DNA of 12,448 nt from Treponema sp. Its GTDB lineage: Bacteria; Spirochaetota; Spirochaetia; Treponematales; Breznakiellaceae. Both the position numbers and the translations under genes were made by a program. The DNA lies in assembly GCA_031274565.1 (NCBI GenBank), contig JAISPY010000107.1:1-12448 (forward strand). The letters run 5' to 3'. Below, piece after piece: positions 5,657-12,448 of the stretch (position 1 is the first letter of the stretch; the number at the start of each line of letters is the position of its first letter). The notes under the pieces were generated by a model. That model ran no database searches and was not told the origin of the DNA. It saw only the letters and a program-made list of their open reading frames with translations.

Positions 5657-6947
5657 ACGAAACCCTGCGGCTCTCACCGCTTTGGCGCCCCTTATCCGGG
5701 GGCTGTATATCAATACCGGTAGATACCCCTGGGTGGTTATGCAAAGTCCTCCGGGAGAGACCGAGATACCCTCGGAGGCGCTGGTTATCGAGATCGGGCC
5801 GGTCCAAACCGCAGATACCGGATTGGATACGGGCTATGCGGCGAAGATCTTACAAGACACCTATACCGCCTGGGAATTCGACCGGGCCCCTGCAGGCGCG
5901 GAAGCCGCAGGGCGGACCGAGGTGAGCAAAAAGGCGCCTTCCTGTGTGGTGGTAAAAGATGCGGATACCATTCAGGGGATCTATTGGATAGACCGGGACT
6001 TTGACGCGGTTCAAAAACGGCTTGAAACACGAGACGATTCCCTTTTAACCGAAAAAATAGAGAAAATAGAGAAAGTAATAGAAAAAAAACCTTCCCCGGT
6101 GTGCAACGCCGCTCAGCGGGCCGCGGTGGTGGACCATAAGATCGCCCTGGTAACCGGCGGCGCCCAAGGGATTGGCGCGGCCATAGTCCAGAGTCTCGCT
6201 GTCTCAGGGGCCGTGGTATTCATCGCGGATCGTAACCGGGAGGGAGCGGAAACCCTCGCAAACCAGATCAATGCCACGGAGAAACGGACTGCGGCGATCC
6301 CCGTGGAGGTTAATGTAGCGGAAGAGGCCTCCGTGGAAGCCCTCTTTACTACGGTGGCTAAAACCACGGGCGGCCTGGATATCTGTATCAGCAATGCGGG
6401 AGTGCTCCGGGCGGGAAGCGTGTTGGAACAGCGCTTGGAAGATTTTACCTTTGTGACCGATATCAATTATACCGGGTTCTTTCTCGTCGCCAAATACGCG
6501 GGGCGTTTGTTCAGGGAGCAGCACCGGACCGCTCCGCACTGGAAGACCGACCTTATCCAGATCAACTCCAAGTCCGGGCTTGAGGGCTCTACGAGAAATG
6601 CCGCCTATGCGGGGGGAAAATTCGGCGGTATCGGACTCGTGGAGAGCTTTGCCCTGGAACTGGTTGACTATAACATCAAGGTAAACGCTATCTGTCCGGG
6701 TAATTTTTTCGATGGCCCCCTCTGGTCCGACCCGGAAAAGGGCCTTTTCGTGCAGTACCTCCGAGCCGGCAAAGTGCCGGGGGCGAGGCACATAGCGGAC
6801 GTGAAGGCCTATTATGAAGCTAAGGTTCCCATGAAGCGAGGCTGCACCGGTCCTGATGTGATGCGGGCCATCTACTATATTATAGAACAGGAGTATGAAA
6901 CCGGTCAGGCGGTACCCGTTACCGGCGGTCAGGTGATGTTACACTAG
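5643..6947 (+). CDS. SrlD-like sorbitol-6-phosphate 2-dehydrogenase family SDR with unknown N-terminal extension
   Basis: The protein has 434 residues, against about 260 for SrlD. Residues 167-434 are a classical short-chain dehydrogenase: TGGAQGIG (171-178) for cofactor binding, D196 at the end of beta-2 (suggesting NAD), NAG (251-253), catalytic S309, Y322 and K326 in QINSKSG / YAGGK. The conserved tail KVPMKRGC...TGQ..PVTGGQVM is the hallmark of the SrlD group, which oxidises sorbitol-6-phosphate to fructose-6-phosphate. Residues 1-165 match nothing I recognise: an alpha/beta-looking segment to about 130, then a charged linker EKIEKIEKVIEKK (137-149). The start at 5643 is chosen because GGGAG (5630-5634) lies eight bases upstream; the ATG at 5628 is part of the PHP gene end. 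It overlaps the PHP gene by 14 bases. The exact polyol phosphate is inferred, not shown. Confidence 0.82.
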   Translation: MEKTERNPAALTALAPLIRGLYINTGRYPWVVMQSPPGETEIPSEALVIEIGPVQTADTGLDTGYAAKILQDTYTAWEFDRAPAGAEAAGRTEVSKKAPSCVVVKDADTIQGIYWIDRDFDAVQKRLETRDDSLLTEKIEKIEKVIEKKPSPVCNAAQRAAVVDHKIALVTGGAQGIGAAIVQSLAVSGAVVFIADRNREGAETLANQINATEKRTAAIPVEVNVAEEASVEALFTTVAKTTGGLDICISNAGVLRAGSVLEQRLEDFTFVTDINYTGFFLVAKYAGRLFREQHRTAPHWKTDLIQINSKSGLEGSTRNAAYAGGKFGGIGLVESFALELVDYNIKVNAICPGNFFDGPLWSDPEKGLFVQYLRAGKVPGARHIADVKAYYEAKVPMKRGCTGPDVMRAIYYIIEQEYETGQAVPVTGGQVMLH

Positions 6948-6954
6948 AGAGAAG

Positions 6955-6998
6955 ATGGAAAAGAGGGAGATAAGGAAAAAAAGGAGGAGCAGGGGAGG
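6955..6998 (+). promoter_or_regulatory. Purine-rich leader with two Shine-Dalgarno-like sites before the kinase
   Basis: The short gap between the dehydrogenase and the kinase is almost entirely purine on the plus strand. It contains AAGGAGGAG (6981-6989) and GGGGAGG (6992-6998). The second is six bases from the kinase ATG and best placed. Such tracts keep a start site unstructured and may raise kinase translation. Confidence 0.5.
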
Positions 6999-7004
6999 CG
7001 CAGG

Positions 7005-8510
7005 ATGGAATATGCTATCGCGGTTATTGATATCGGGATGACCAATAAGAAAGTGGCGGTCTATGATGACGCGCTGAGACTGGTAGCCGCCCAGTACCGG
7101 AGCTTTCCGCCGGTGATCAACCAGGGGCTTGAGACCCATGATCTGGAGGCTATGGAGGTCTGGTTCACGGAACAACTGGCGGATTACGCCCGGCGTTATC
7201 CGATTAAGGGGATAGCCGTAAGCACCCACGGGGCTACCTTTGTGGGGGTGGGGAAGGACGGTAAGCCTGCGGTTCCCTGTGTGTACTATACCCATGAACC
7301 GGGGGACCGGTTTCATGAGCGGTTCTATGCCCGGTTTGGCACCCCGGAGGTGCTCCAGGAAGAGACCGGTACGCCCTATTTCAAGGCCCTGATCAACACC
7401 GGCAAGGGGATCTGGTTCGCCCAGGAACACTATCCCGAGGAATTCAAGCACACGGTGCATCTCCTCCACTATGCCCAATACTGGGGCTACCGGTTTTCAG
7501 GCAAGATCGGAGCGGAGGGAACCTCCATGGGCTGTCATAGCTACCTCTGGGATCAGAAGGCGGGATGCTTTTCCTCGGTGGCCCAAGGTCTGGGGGTTTC
7601 AGCGCTTATGCCGAACCGTCTTGGGGCTTCCTGGGATGTGCTCGGAACCGTCACCCCCGCATACGCCCGGAAAACCGGGCTTTCCGAGGGGGTGATCCTA
7701 ACCCTGGGCATCCATGACTCCAATGCTTCACTGCTCCCCCATTTTGCCAAGCAGGGGGAGTCAGGGTTTGTACTCAATTCCACCGGGACCTGGTGTGTTA
7801 TTATGCATCCAGTATCGGTCTACGGCTTTGCACCGGAAGAACGGGGCAAGGTGGTGTTCTTCAATATTTCCGCCTTTGGAACGCCGGTGAAAACCGCGAT
7901 CTTCCTGGGAGGGCAGGAATTTGAAACCTGGTCCCGGTTGCTCATGACGCTGCATGGACGGCAGGATTTGCCCCCGTTTAATCTCGACCGGTACCGTTCC
8001 CTGCTTGCCGAACAAAAGACCTTCCTCCTGCCTGAGCTTACCCCGGGTTCAGGCCAGTTTCCCCGGTCCGCGCCCCGGGTCATTGAGGATGGTCGGGCAT
8101 ATCCCTTTGCGGAGATTGCCCAGGGGAACCGGATCCCCCAGTGTTTTAAACACTATGAACAGGGGATTGCCCTCCTGGGTATATCCCTGGTCATGCAGAC
8201 CCTCACGGCCCTGGAACGGACCGGCCTTACTCCGGGGACCCCGGTTTTTTCCGAAGGGGGCTTTCGGAAAGACCAGGCCTACCATGCGCTCCTCGCCGCC
8301 GCTCTGCCGGACAACCAGGTCTTCCTCACGGATATTACCGAAGCAACCGCCTTAGGGGCGGCTATGACCGTGAAGATGGCCTTGACCGGTAAAACCCTGC
8401 GGGATCTTGCAGGGGATTTTGAGATAGCCTATCAGGAGATCCTGAAACCCCGTATACCAGAACTGCGCTCGTATCGAGATGCCTGGTTAAGGTATGCGGA
8501 AGGTTCCTGA
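7005..8510 (+). CDS. FGGY-family carbohydrate kinase
   Basis: The protein has 501 residues, normal for the family. The N-terminal actin-like domain begins AVIDIGMTNKKVAVYD (D9 and the phosphate-binding loop) and includes GIAVSTHGATF (69-79). The catalytic base is probably D238 in LGIHDSN. The nucleotide-binding domain shows LNSTGTW (257-263), LGGQEF, and FSEGGFRKDQ (415-424), followed by TEATALGAA. FGGY kinases phosphorylate xylulose, rhamnulose, fuculose, glycerol, ribulose and similar sugars, and the substrate cannot be read from sequence. With a SrlD-like dehydrogenase next door, a route in which a sugar or polyol is phosphorylated and then oxidised is plausible. No transporter is in the window. 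It ends 28 bases from the convergent glycosyltransferase. Confidence 0.88.
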   Translation: MEYAIAVIDIGMTNKKVAVYDDALRLVAAQYRSFPPVINQGLETHDLEAMEVWFTEQLADYARRYPIKGIAVSTHGATFVGVGKDGKPAVPCVYYTHEPGDRFHERFYARFGTPEVLQEETGTPYFKALINTGKGIWFAQEHYPEEFKHTVHLLHYAQYWGYRFSGKIGAEGTSMGCHSYLWDQKAGCFSSVAQGLGVSALMPNRLGASWDVLGTVTPAYARKTGLSEGVILTLGIHDSNASLLPHFAKQGESGFVLNSTGTWCVIMHPVSVYGFAPEERGKVVFFNISAFGTPVKTAIFLGGQEFETWSRLLMTLHGRQDLPPFNLDRYRSLLAEQKTFLLPELTPGSGQFPRSAPRVIEDGRAYPFAEIAQGNRIPQCFKHYEQGIALLGISLVMQTLTALERTGLTPGTPVFSEGGFRKDQAYHALLAAALPDNQVFLTDITEATALGAAMTVKMALTGKTLRDLAGDFEIAYQEILKPRIPELRSYRDAWLRYAEGS

Positions 8511-8538
8511 GCCGCCGGTTCGCACTCCGTGGCCGATG

Positions 8539-9894
8539 CTACGGGTATATCCGGCCGGTCTTGCGGACCGGTTTGACCAGGGATACTTCACCGGCGGTCT
8601 TGCTTTTCGGTTTCTTTTCGTTTTTTAACCGTTTAAGATACGCGCTCGCCTTAGCATAGTACTTAGTACGAGGCTGTTGGCTAAAGACGGTCAGGGTATC
8701 CCGGTAAATGATCTCCAACTTCAGCGCCAAGGCATCAATGCTCCATCCCTGGGCATAGCGTTTTGCTTCCGCAGCCTTACGCTCGTATAAGGCCTGGTCT
8801 TCAAGCAACTCAAAGACCCGCTGCATAAACTCATCAGGATCGTTTTTAACCATAAAGCCGCCGTTATTCCCGTTCATTACCATGAGGGTCCCCATAGCGC
8901 CAATCGCCACCACCGGAATACCGGAAACCATAGCTTCGATGGTAACCAGACCTTGGGTTTCGGTCAACGAAGGAAAAACAAATATATCGGACACCCTATA
9001 GGTCAAGGCTAAATCTTCCCGATGCAGATAGCCGGTAAAAATACAATGGTCTGCAATCCCCAGGCGCGCACATTCCTCCTCATAGTAATACAGATCAGGC
9101 CCATTGCCGACCAATAAAAAGGCCGCCTCAGGATGTTTTTCGATGATACGAGGCGCCAGGGCAAGCAAAAAGTCAATGTTTTTTTCTTTGGCAATCCGGC
9201 CGGCGAATAAGAGGATCCGCTTGTGGGCAAGCTTGGGGTACTTTTGGATGAACAGCTCTCTAAAGCGGCTCACTTCCACTGGGTCGCAGTTAAAAAGCCG
9301 CGAATCGATGCCGGTGGGCAGGAGATACAGATTCTGTTTCACCCGGTATTTCTTAATAAGCTCCTGAATCTGCAGGGTGGGAGCAATGATCGCCTGAGGC
9401 CGTTGTAATAGGCTTTTAGTAACCACCCAGGTGATGAAGCGCAACAGGAACGTGGGAATCAAGGGGATATAATTAGCCACATAATCTTCCCATAGGGTAT
9501 GAAAGGTATATACTGCAGGCAAGCTATGGAGCCAGGCATAGTGAAACCCAAATTCGGCAATCACAAATTCTGTGTTAATATGTATGATATCGGGATTGAA
9601 CTGTTCAATCTGTTTGGAAACCCAGAACCATTTATGAAATTTCGCGATCCGATCTTCCTTGGAGATGATCAAGGGTATGGAGGGTACCCGAATAATCAGG
9701 GGCTCCTTTTCATCCCCTGTATGGGGACGCCCCGCAGCGGATATACGGCCTACCACCGATGATTCGGGGTAAAAGGGACAGATAATCATAACCTCGTGTC
9801 CCAGCCCTATCAGCGCGTGGGAAAAGGATTCCACCGAAACCGTTACTCCGTTCACCCGGGGCCAATACGCGTCAGTAAACATTACTATGTGCAT
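8539..9894 (-). CDS. GT4-family glycosyltransferase, probably a diacylglycerol glycosyltransferase
   Basis: The protein has 451 residues with a GT-B fold. The N-terminal acceptor domain starts MHIVMFTDAYWPRVNGV with PDIIHINTEF (101-110) and YTFHTLWEDY (129-138). The C-terminal donor-binding domain has LLFAGRIAKEKN (228-239), LVGNGPD (261-267) and the retaining-GT4 signature TETQGLVTIEAM with E312 and E320 spaced EX7E. The glycine-rich N-terminal loop and overall layout resemble spirochaete BB0454-like and mollicute monoglycosyl-diacylglycerol synthases, so a membrane glycolipid product is likely (inference). The tail from about 410 is basic and Lys-rich, fitting peripheral membrane contact. 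The start at 9894 is preferred over an in-frame ATG at 9924 because GAGAG lies eight to ten bases upstream and the promoter -10 box overlaps the longer start. Confidence 0.85.
   Translation of the reverse strand: MHIVMFTDAYWPRVNGVTVSVESFSHALIGLGHEVMIICPFYPESSVVGRISAAGRPHTGDEKEPLIIRVPSIPLIISKEDRIAKFHKWFWVSKQIEQFNPDIIHINTEFVIAEFGFHYAWLHSLPAVYTFHTLWEDYVANYIPLIPTFLLRFITWVVTKSLLQRPQAIIAPTLQIQELIKKYRVKQNLYLLPTGIDSRLFNCDPVEVSRFRELFIQKYPKLAHKRILLFAGRIAKEKNIDFLLALAPRIIEKHPEAAFLLVGNGPDLYYYEEECARLGIADHCIFTGYLHREDLALTYRVSDIFVFPSLTETQGLVTIEAMVSGIPVVAIGAMGTLMVMNGNNGGFMVKNDPDEFMQRVFELLEDQALYERKAAEAKRYAQGWSIDALALKLEIIYRDTLTVFSQQPRTKYYAKASAYLKRLKNEKKPKSKTAGEVSLVKPVRKTGRIYP
8555..8574 (+). terminator. Weak hairpin at the convergent junction
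   Basis: CCGGTC (8555-8560) and GACCGG (8566-8571) form a 6-bp stem with a TTGCG loop, followed by only three Ts. It lies 45 bases past the kinase stop, inside the last codons of the opposing glycosyltransferase gene. It could stop kinase transcription, but the T run is short. Confidence 0.3.
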
Positions 9895-9912
9895 AGTTTT
9901 TTCTCTCAAACT

Positions 9913-9940
9913 AGTATACTCCATCTGCGGGATAAGTTAA
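9913..9940 (-). promoter_or_regulatory. Candidate promoter of the glycosyltransferase gene
   Basis: On the minus strand, TTAACT (9940-9935) and TATACT (9918-9913) are separated by 16 bases. The -10 matches sigma-70 consensus at five of six positions. Transcription would begin near 9905, giving a leader of about ten bases that still carries GAGAG before the ATG at 9894. Confidence 0.45.
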
Positions 9941-10063
9941 AGACCGGTGTGTGCCACGATCAGGATAAACGCCGCGCATTCATAGGGGGGCCGGTGGAGA
10001 AAATTGCCTCACCACCACTTTTTTCGGGGGGTAATCGGCCCTGAAAAGTCCAGTTGGTTTCCT

Positions 10064-10100
10064 GCCCGGGGAATGGGGTAAGAAAAAAGCGGGCTTTTTT
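10064..10100 (+). terminator. Terminator-like hairpin
   Basis: Two alternative stems end in a six-T run (10095-10100). One is GCCCG (10064-10068) with CGGGC (10090-10094). The other is AAAAAAG (10083-10089) with CTTTTTT (10094-10100) around a CGGG loop. The second is symmetric, so it could act in both directions and insulate the glycosyltransferase promoter from transcription out of the IS. No plus-strand gene ends just before it. Confidence 0.4.
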
Positions 10101-10114
10101 GAACTAACATCCGC

Positions 10115-10163
10115 GGGTAACCTGCATGATAAGGGATCCGCGCCTCTGGCAAGCAGGTTACCC
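10115..10163. repeat. Perfect 11-bp inverted repeat, 27-nt loop
   Basis: GGGTAACCTGC (10115-10125) and GCAGGTTACCC (10153-10163) are exact inverted copies. There is no T run on either side, so it is not a standard terminator. It may be an operator, an RNA hairpin, or a trace of a mobile element next to the IS. Confidence 0.5.
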
Positions 10164-10238
10164 ATAGGCTCTACGCCAATTATAGCAAAAGAACAGAGAA
10201 GAATAGAGAAAAATAGCAAAGATACGGGGGCCTCGGCC

Positions 10239-10253
10239 CATATGCGTTTACTT
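10239..10253 (+). repeat. IS terminal inverted repeat (distal to the transposase start)
   Basis: CATATGCGTTTACTT is the exact reverse complement of 11567-11581. The transposase frame ends in TAA formed by bases of this repeat (10248-10250), which is common in compact ISs. Confidence 0.85.
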
Positions 10254-11491
10254 AGGAACAAGTGATCTGAATAGCGCCGGGATTCGTTTCCTCTTGGAAT
10301 GTGTACAAAGCGACGCTAACTTATGGATAGTTTCAAAGAGGTTTATTACAGAGAGCGTATCCAAAAGTATATGTTTGACCATGCTCAGCATAAGCCGCTG
10401 TTCGCACCACAAAGACCAGTCTTTATGTGCTCCGCTTCCCTGCCAAGGGGGGGGAAAAACGACCGCGGAAACTATGTTTCCGAGTTTACCCAGGTCTCGC
10501 AAAGAGCCGCCAATAACAGCTTGCCGTAAAACCATGCGCGGGTGCTCCGCTCTATATGAACCGGTATCTCATGGTTGCCGAACAACAACTGTAACCGTTT
10601 GAATACCAGCTCTAGCTGCCACCGCTGCCGATACAGCTCAAGTAGTACATCGGGAGCCACCTCGCTTATTGAGGTAACCACGACCACATACCGGTTTTAT
10701 GCTCTCTGCGCCTTGCTTAATTCCTGGTTCCCCTGTTTCCCCTTCTGCGTCTTCTCTAAAGCCTCGATGCCGTTCCGCTCCGCTTCTTCGGTTTTCCGCA
10801 GCGCACAAAAACGCAGCGGCTGGTACTCTCCCCCGTATTCATAATATCCCACGGCTTCGCCACTTGCTCCCGGTTGTAACCCCTTAAAATAGCCTAAAAT
10901 ATTCACTTCCCTGCCCGTTTCATCGTAGCTATGAAACCGCCGGGTCCCAAAACGCAACAGAAATCAACTCCCCGCCCTCCGCAGATACTCGATACCCTGT
11001 TTGCTGCAATACGCACGGTCTCCTATCACCAGGTCATCTTTCCCGAATGTTTTGAAATTGCTGAGCTTCTCCCCCACTCCCGTCCCGGTCAGCGCCATTG
11101 CTTGCATACCCAGATCGAAGAGCCCTACCGCATACTGCAGTCGGTAATCCGTTTTGTCGCTCCCGTGCACCGGCTCGTCGCTTGAGTCTACCAGATAGAC
11201 CTGCCTGTTCCCCAGCCAGGGCGGAGGCTCCGGTATCGTGTGGTTGTTCCGATAGCTGTTTTCACCCAGCCATTGCAGTCATGTATCGCATGTTTGAAAC
11301 CGCGTGAATACCGCTTTCTTGGTCATGGAACCACCTCCCGTCAGCTTCAATAACGCGGCCGTCCCGCTGAACGATTTGCCTTCAGTGAGGTATAAAAAAA
11401 CCAGATGCAACAAATCCGATGCGTTCTTGATTTCCCGTGTCCGCAGCAATGCTCCCAATTCCTTGGTCTTGTCTTCCCACCCTTCCGGCAT
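10248..11491 (-). pseudogene. IS4-type DDE transposase, inactivated by nonsense mutations and a frameshift
   Basis: Reading the minus strand from ATG at 11491 gives MPEGWEDKTKELGALLRTRE, an IS4-like N-terminus. The same frame continues through in-frame stops TGA (11279-11281), TGA (10964-10966), TAA (10697-10699) and TAG (10472-10474). Recognisable pieces lie between them: QVYLVDSSD (first catalytic Asp), DLVIGDRAYCSKQGIEY (second Asp), FHSYDETGREVNILGY, and YRQRWQLELVFKRLQ, the Y-(2)-R-(3)-E-(6)-K motif holding the catalytic Glu but with Gln in place of the final Lys. The conserved C-terminus, from KDWSLWCEQRLMLS to SLVPK, is in another frame, so a frameshift lies between about 10420 and 10490; the C8 run (minus strand of 10447-10454) is the obvious site. 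The intact protein would have been about 415 residues. No function is expected. Confidence 0.85.
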
Positions 11492-11566
11492 TACCGATAC
11501 TCATTGCTCAAAGCTTGCCTTTCCCTTTTCCATATATTGTGGATAGCATATTTTCCTCGGCTTGTA

Positions 11567-11581
11567 AAGTAAACGCATATG
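11567..11581 (-). repeat. IS terminal inverted repeat (transposase-start side)
   Basis: AAGTAAACGCATATG is the exact reverse complement of 10239-10253. It lies 75 bases upstream of the transposase ATG, leaving room for a promoter. Confidence 0.85.
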
Positions 11582-11717
11582 AGGGGGGGCAGGAGCCGGA
11601 AAAAGGTAACACGGGAGCCGGTAATAATTTAAGTAAGACGTTAAAGGCGCTCCCCCCTTTATATTAAATATTACAGGCCGGATGGTTTGCGGAGTTTGTT
11701 ACCTGTATCGCAGGGGG
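11582..11717. other. Short gap between IS and TSUP gene
   Basis: This 136-bp stretch starts with a seven-G run (11583-11589) and holds a repeated GGAGCCGG (11592-11599 and again near 11614-11621). Two inverted G/C patches (GGCGCTCCCCCC near 11646) could base-pair with the G run at the start. No gene or clear terminator for the incoming TSUP transcript is seen. Confidence 0.35.
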
Positions 11718-12448
11718 TTATGCTTTCAGGATTATCGCTTTTAAAAAAAGACTGATTCCACCAAGCATGAACATAAAAATGATAATCCGGCGTATGACAG
11801 TTTCACTGAGCCGCTTATCAATTCCGGAACCTGATAAAAAACCGAAAACAGCGCCGGGGAAGGCAATAAGAGTCAGTAGTAGTATATCTTTGGTAAAAAT
11901 ACCAAGAACCGCATAAATAATAATTCTGATAACATTTTCAACAAAAAAAATGAAACCCAAATTACCCCGAAAGGCGGCGCGATCCTGCGTGGTACGTTCA
12001 ATATAGGCCACAAAAAAAAGATTGATGCCATAGAGACCTGCGGTAATACCGGAACAAAATGAAATAATCGCCATAATAATTCTGTTTTGGCGTACCGGTT
12101 TTGCCCTGTTCCGGGTCATCATCTCGATCCCTATTCCCAAAACGACAATGCCCAGACCGGCTTTGAGGATCCAGGAACTGGCGTATTTCAGCAATAAAGT
12201 ACCCGGTATTATGCCGCATAGGATAAAAATAAGCATGAACAGCGCATTTTTTAATGAGAATTTCTTTCTGTTTTTCCATGTCATATAGGCGTTAATGGGA
12301 GTCCCCAAGAGCAAATTCATCAGTGAAATGATCTTGTTTTCGGTAATCATAGAGAGGGCCGGATTAGATATAAGAGGGTCTCCGAAGGCGGCCAGTCCCT
12401 TAATGAAAAAACAAACGAATTCAACGGTAAATACGATAAGAACTAATT
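11718..12448 (-). CDS. TSUP (TauE/SafE) family membrane transporter, 5' end beyond the right edge
   Basis: The frame is open from the window edge (242 codons visible) to TAA at 11718-11720. An internal ATG at 12350 could be mistaken for the start, but the 32 codons before it encode a hydrophobic segment, VLIVFTVEFVCFFIKGLAAFGDP, followed by LISNPALS. This is the expected first helix and conserved loop of TSUP proteins, so the true start is outside. About seven membrane helices are visible. Among them are FMLIFILCGIIPGTLLL, a GIVVLGIGIEM helix, FCSGITAGLYGINLFFVAYI, FIFFVENVIRIIIYAVLGIF and a glycine-rich AFPGAVFGFLSGSGID loop. The two halves show the family's internal duplication. TSUP proteins export or import sulfite, sulfoacetate and other organosulfur or small anions; the substrate here is unknown. 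Its many AAA/ATA/TTT codons make it AT-richer than the neighbours, suggesting recent acquisition. Confidence 0.8.
   Translation of the reverse strand, partial: LVLIVFTVEFVCFFIKGLAAFGDPLISNPALSMITENKIISLMNLLLGTPINAYMTWKNRKKFSLKNALFMLIFILCGIIPGTLLLKYASSWILKAGLGIVVLGIGIEMMTRNRAKPVRQNRIIMAIISFCSGITAGLYGINLFFVAYIERTTQDRAAFRGNLGFIFFVENVIRIIIYAVLGIFTKDILLLTLIAFPGAVFGFLSGSGIDKRLSETVIRRIIIFMFMLGGISLFLKAIILKA

Larger units (their letters stand above)
9895..10238. other. Gene-free region between glycosyltransferase and IS
   Basis: No credible gene is present. A minus-strand frame here starts inside the IS end and has one hydrophobic stretch by chance. The region holds the glycosyltransferase promoter, an inverted CGTTTATCCTG motif (9961-9971), a terminator-like hairpin (10064-10100), a strong inverted repeat (10115-10163) and ATAGAGAAAAATAG (10203-10216), the inverse of the pyrimidine motif at 345. 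Confidence 0.6.
10239..11581 (-). mobile_element. IS4-type insertion sequence, 1343 bp, ends intact, transposase decayed
   Basis: CATATGCGTTTACTT (10239-10253) and AAGTAAACGCATATG (11567-11581) are perfect 15-bp terminal inverted repeats bracketing a single minus-strand transposase pseudogene. Length and layout match the IS4 family. No matching target-site duplication is seen immediately outside (left flank ends CTCGGCC, right flank starts AGGGGGG), so the flanks have changed or one end has been rearranged. The ends could still be used by a related transposase supplied elsewhere. Confidence 0.8.

Noticed and set aside
6955..7041. 28-codon basic peptide (MEKREIRKKRR...) between dehydrogenase and kinase
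   Set aside because: It arises from the purine-rich leader, has no spaced ribosome binding site of its own and overlaps the kinase.
9895..9924. Ten-residue longer start for the glycosyltransferase
   Set aside because: The family begins at MHIVMF, the later ATG has the ribosome binding site, and the -10 box lies within the longer version.
9980..10261. 93-codon minus-strand frame with one hydrophobic stretch
   Set aside because: It starts at a TTG inside the IS end, crosses two hairpins and has low-complexity tail; no ribosome binding site or family feature.
10472..11281. Recoding (selenocysteine or readthrough) at the two TGA codons of the transposase
   Set aside because: A TAA, a TAG and a frameshift are also present, so simple decay is the better explanation; no selenocysteine insertion element was evident.
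12321..12350. Start of the TSUP gene at the ATG ending at 12350
   Set aside because: The frame stays open to the window edge and the upstream codons encode the family's first helix, so the gene is truncated by the window.

Overview
The window looks like chromosomal DNA from a free-living or gut-associated bacterium, most likely a spirochaete of the Treponema type. This is inferred from remembered gene families: the periplasmic SUMF1-domain protein, the BB0454-like lipid glycosyltransferase and the fused PabB-PabC. I ran no database search. GC content is about 50% over most genes and visibly lower in the last gene. Most of the window is ordinary metabolism. The intergenic DNA is unusually rich in small inverted and direct repeats and IS remnants.

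Layout. (1) 1-105, minus: the first 35 codons of an ISAs1-type transposase that runs off the left edge. (2) 106-429: gene-free, holding a possible IS end and the first copy of a recurring motif. (3) 430-1350, plus: an exported SUMF1/FGE-fold protein. (4) 1351-1778: gene-free but repeat-dense, including a 195-bp inverted-repeat-bounded element with three or four copies of a 'CGTAATCCGTGG'-type repeat. (5) 1779-4015, plus: a two-gene p-aminobenzoate operon, a PabB-PabC fusion followed by PabA with an ATGA overlap. (6) 4016-4291: intergenic, dominated by a MITE-like 184-bp element with 26-nt terminal inverted repeats. (7) 4292-8510, plus: a three-gene operon of a PHP-domain protein, a SrlD-like polyol-phosphate dehydrogenase with a long unknown N-terminal region, and an FGGY sugar kinase. 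(8) 8539-9894, minus: a GT4 glycosyltransferase convergent with the kinase. (9) 9895-10238: intergenic, with a promoter, a terminator-like hairpin and a strong 11-bp inverted repeat. (10) 10239-11581: an IS with perfect 15-bp ends and a thoroughly decayed IS4-type transposase. (11) 11718-12448, minus: a TSUP (TauE/SafE) membrane transporter entering from the right edge.

How they work together. PabBC and PabA convert chorismate and glutamine to p-aminobenzoate for folate. The kinase and SrlD-like dehydrogenase plausibly phosphorylate a sugar or polyol and oxidise the phosphate into glycolysis. The PHP protein is translationally coupled to them, but its role is unknown. The glycosyltransferase probably makes membrane glycolipid. 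I found no tRNA, rRNA, CRISPR array or defence system. The most unusual items are the two small inverted-repeat elements, the recurring CTATTTTTCTCTAT / CGTTTA motif pair, and the N-terminal extension of the dehydrogenase.
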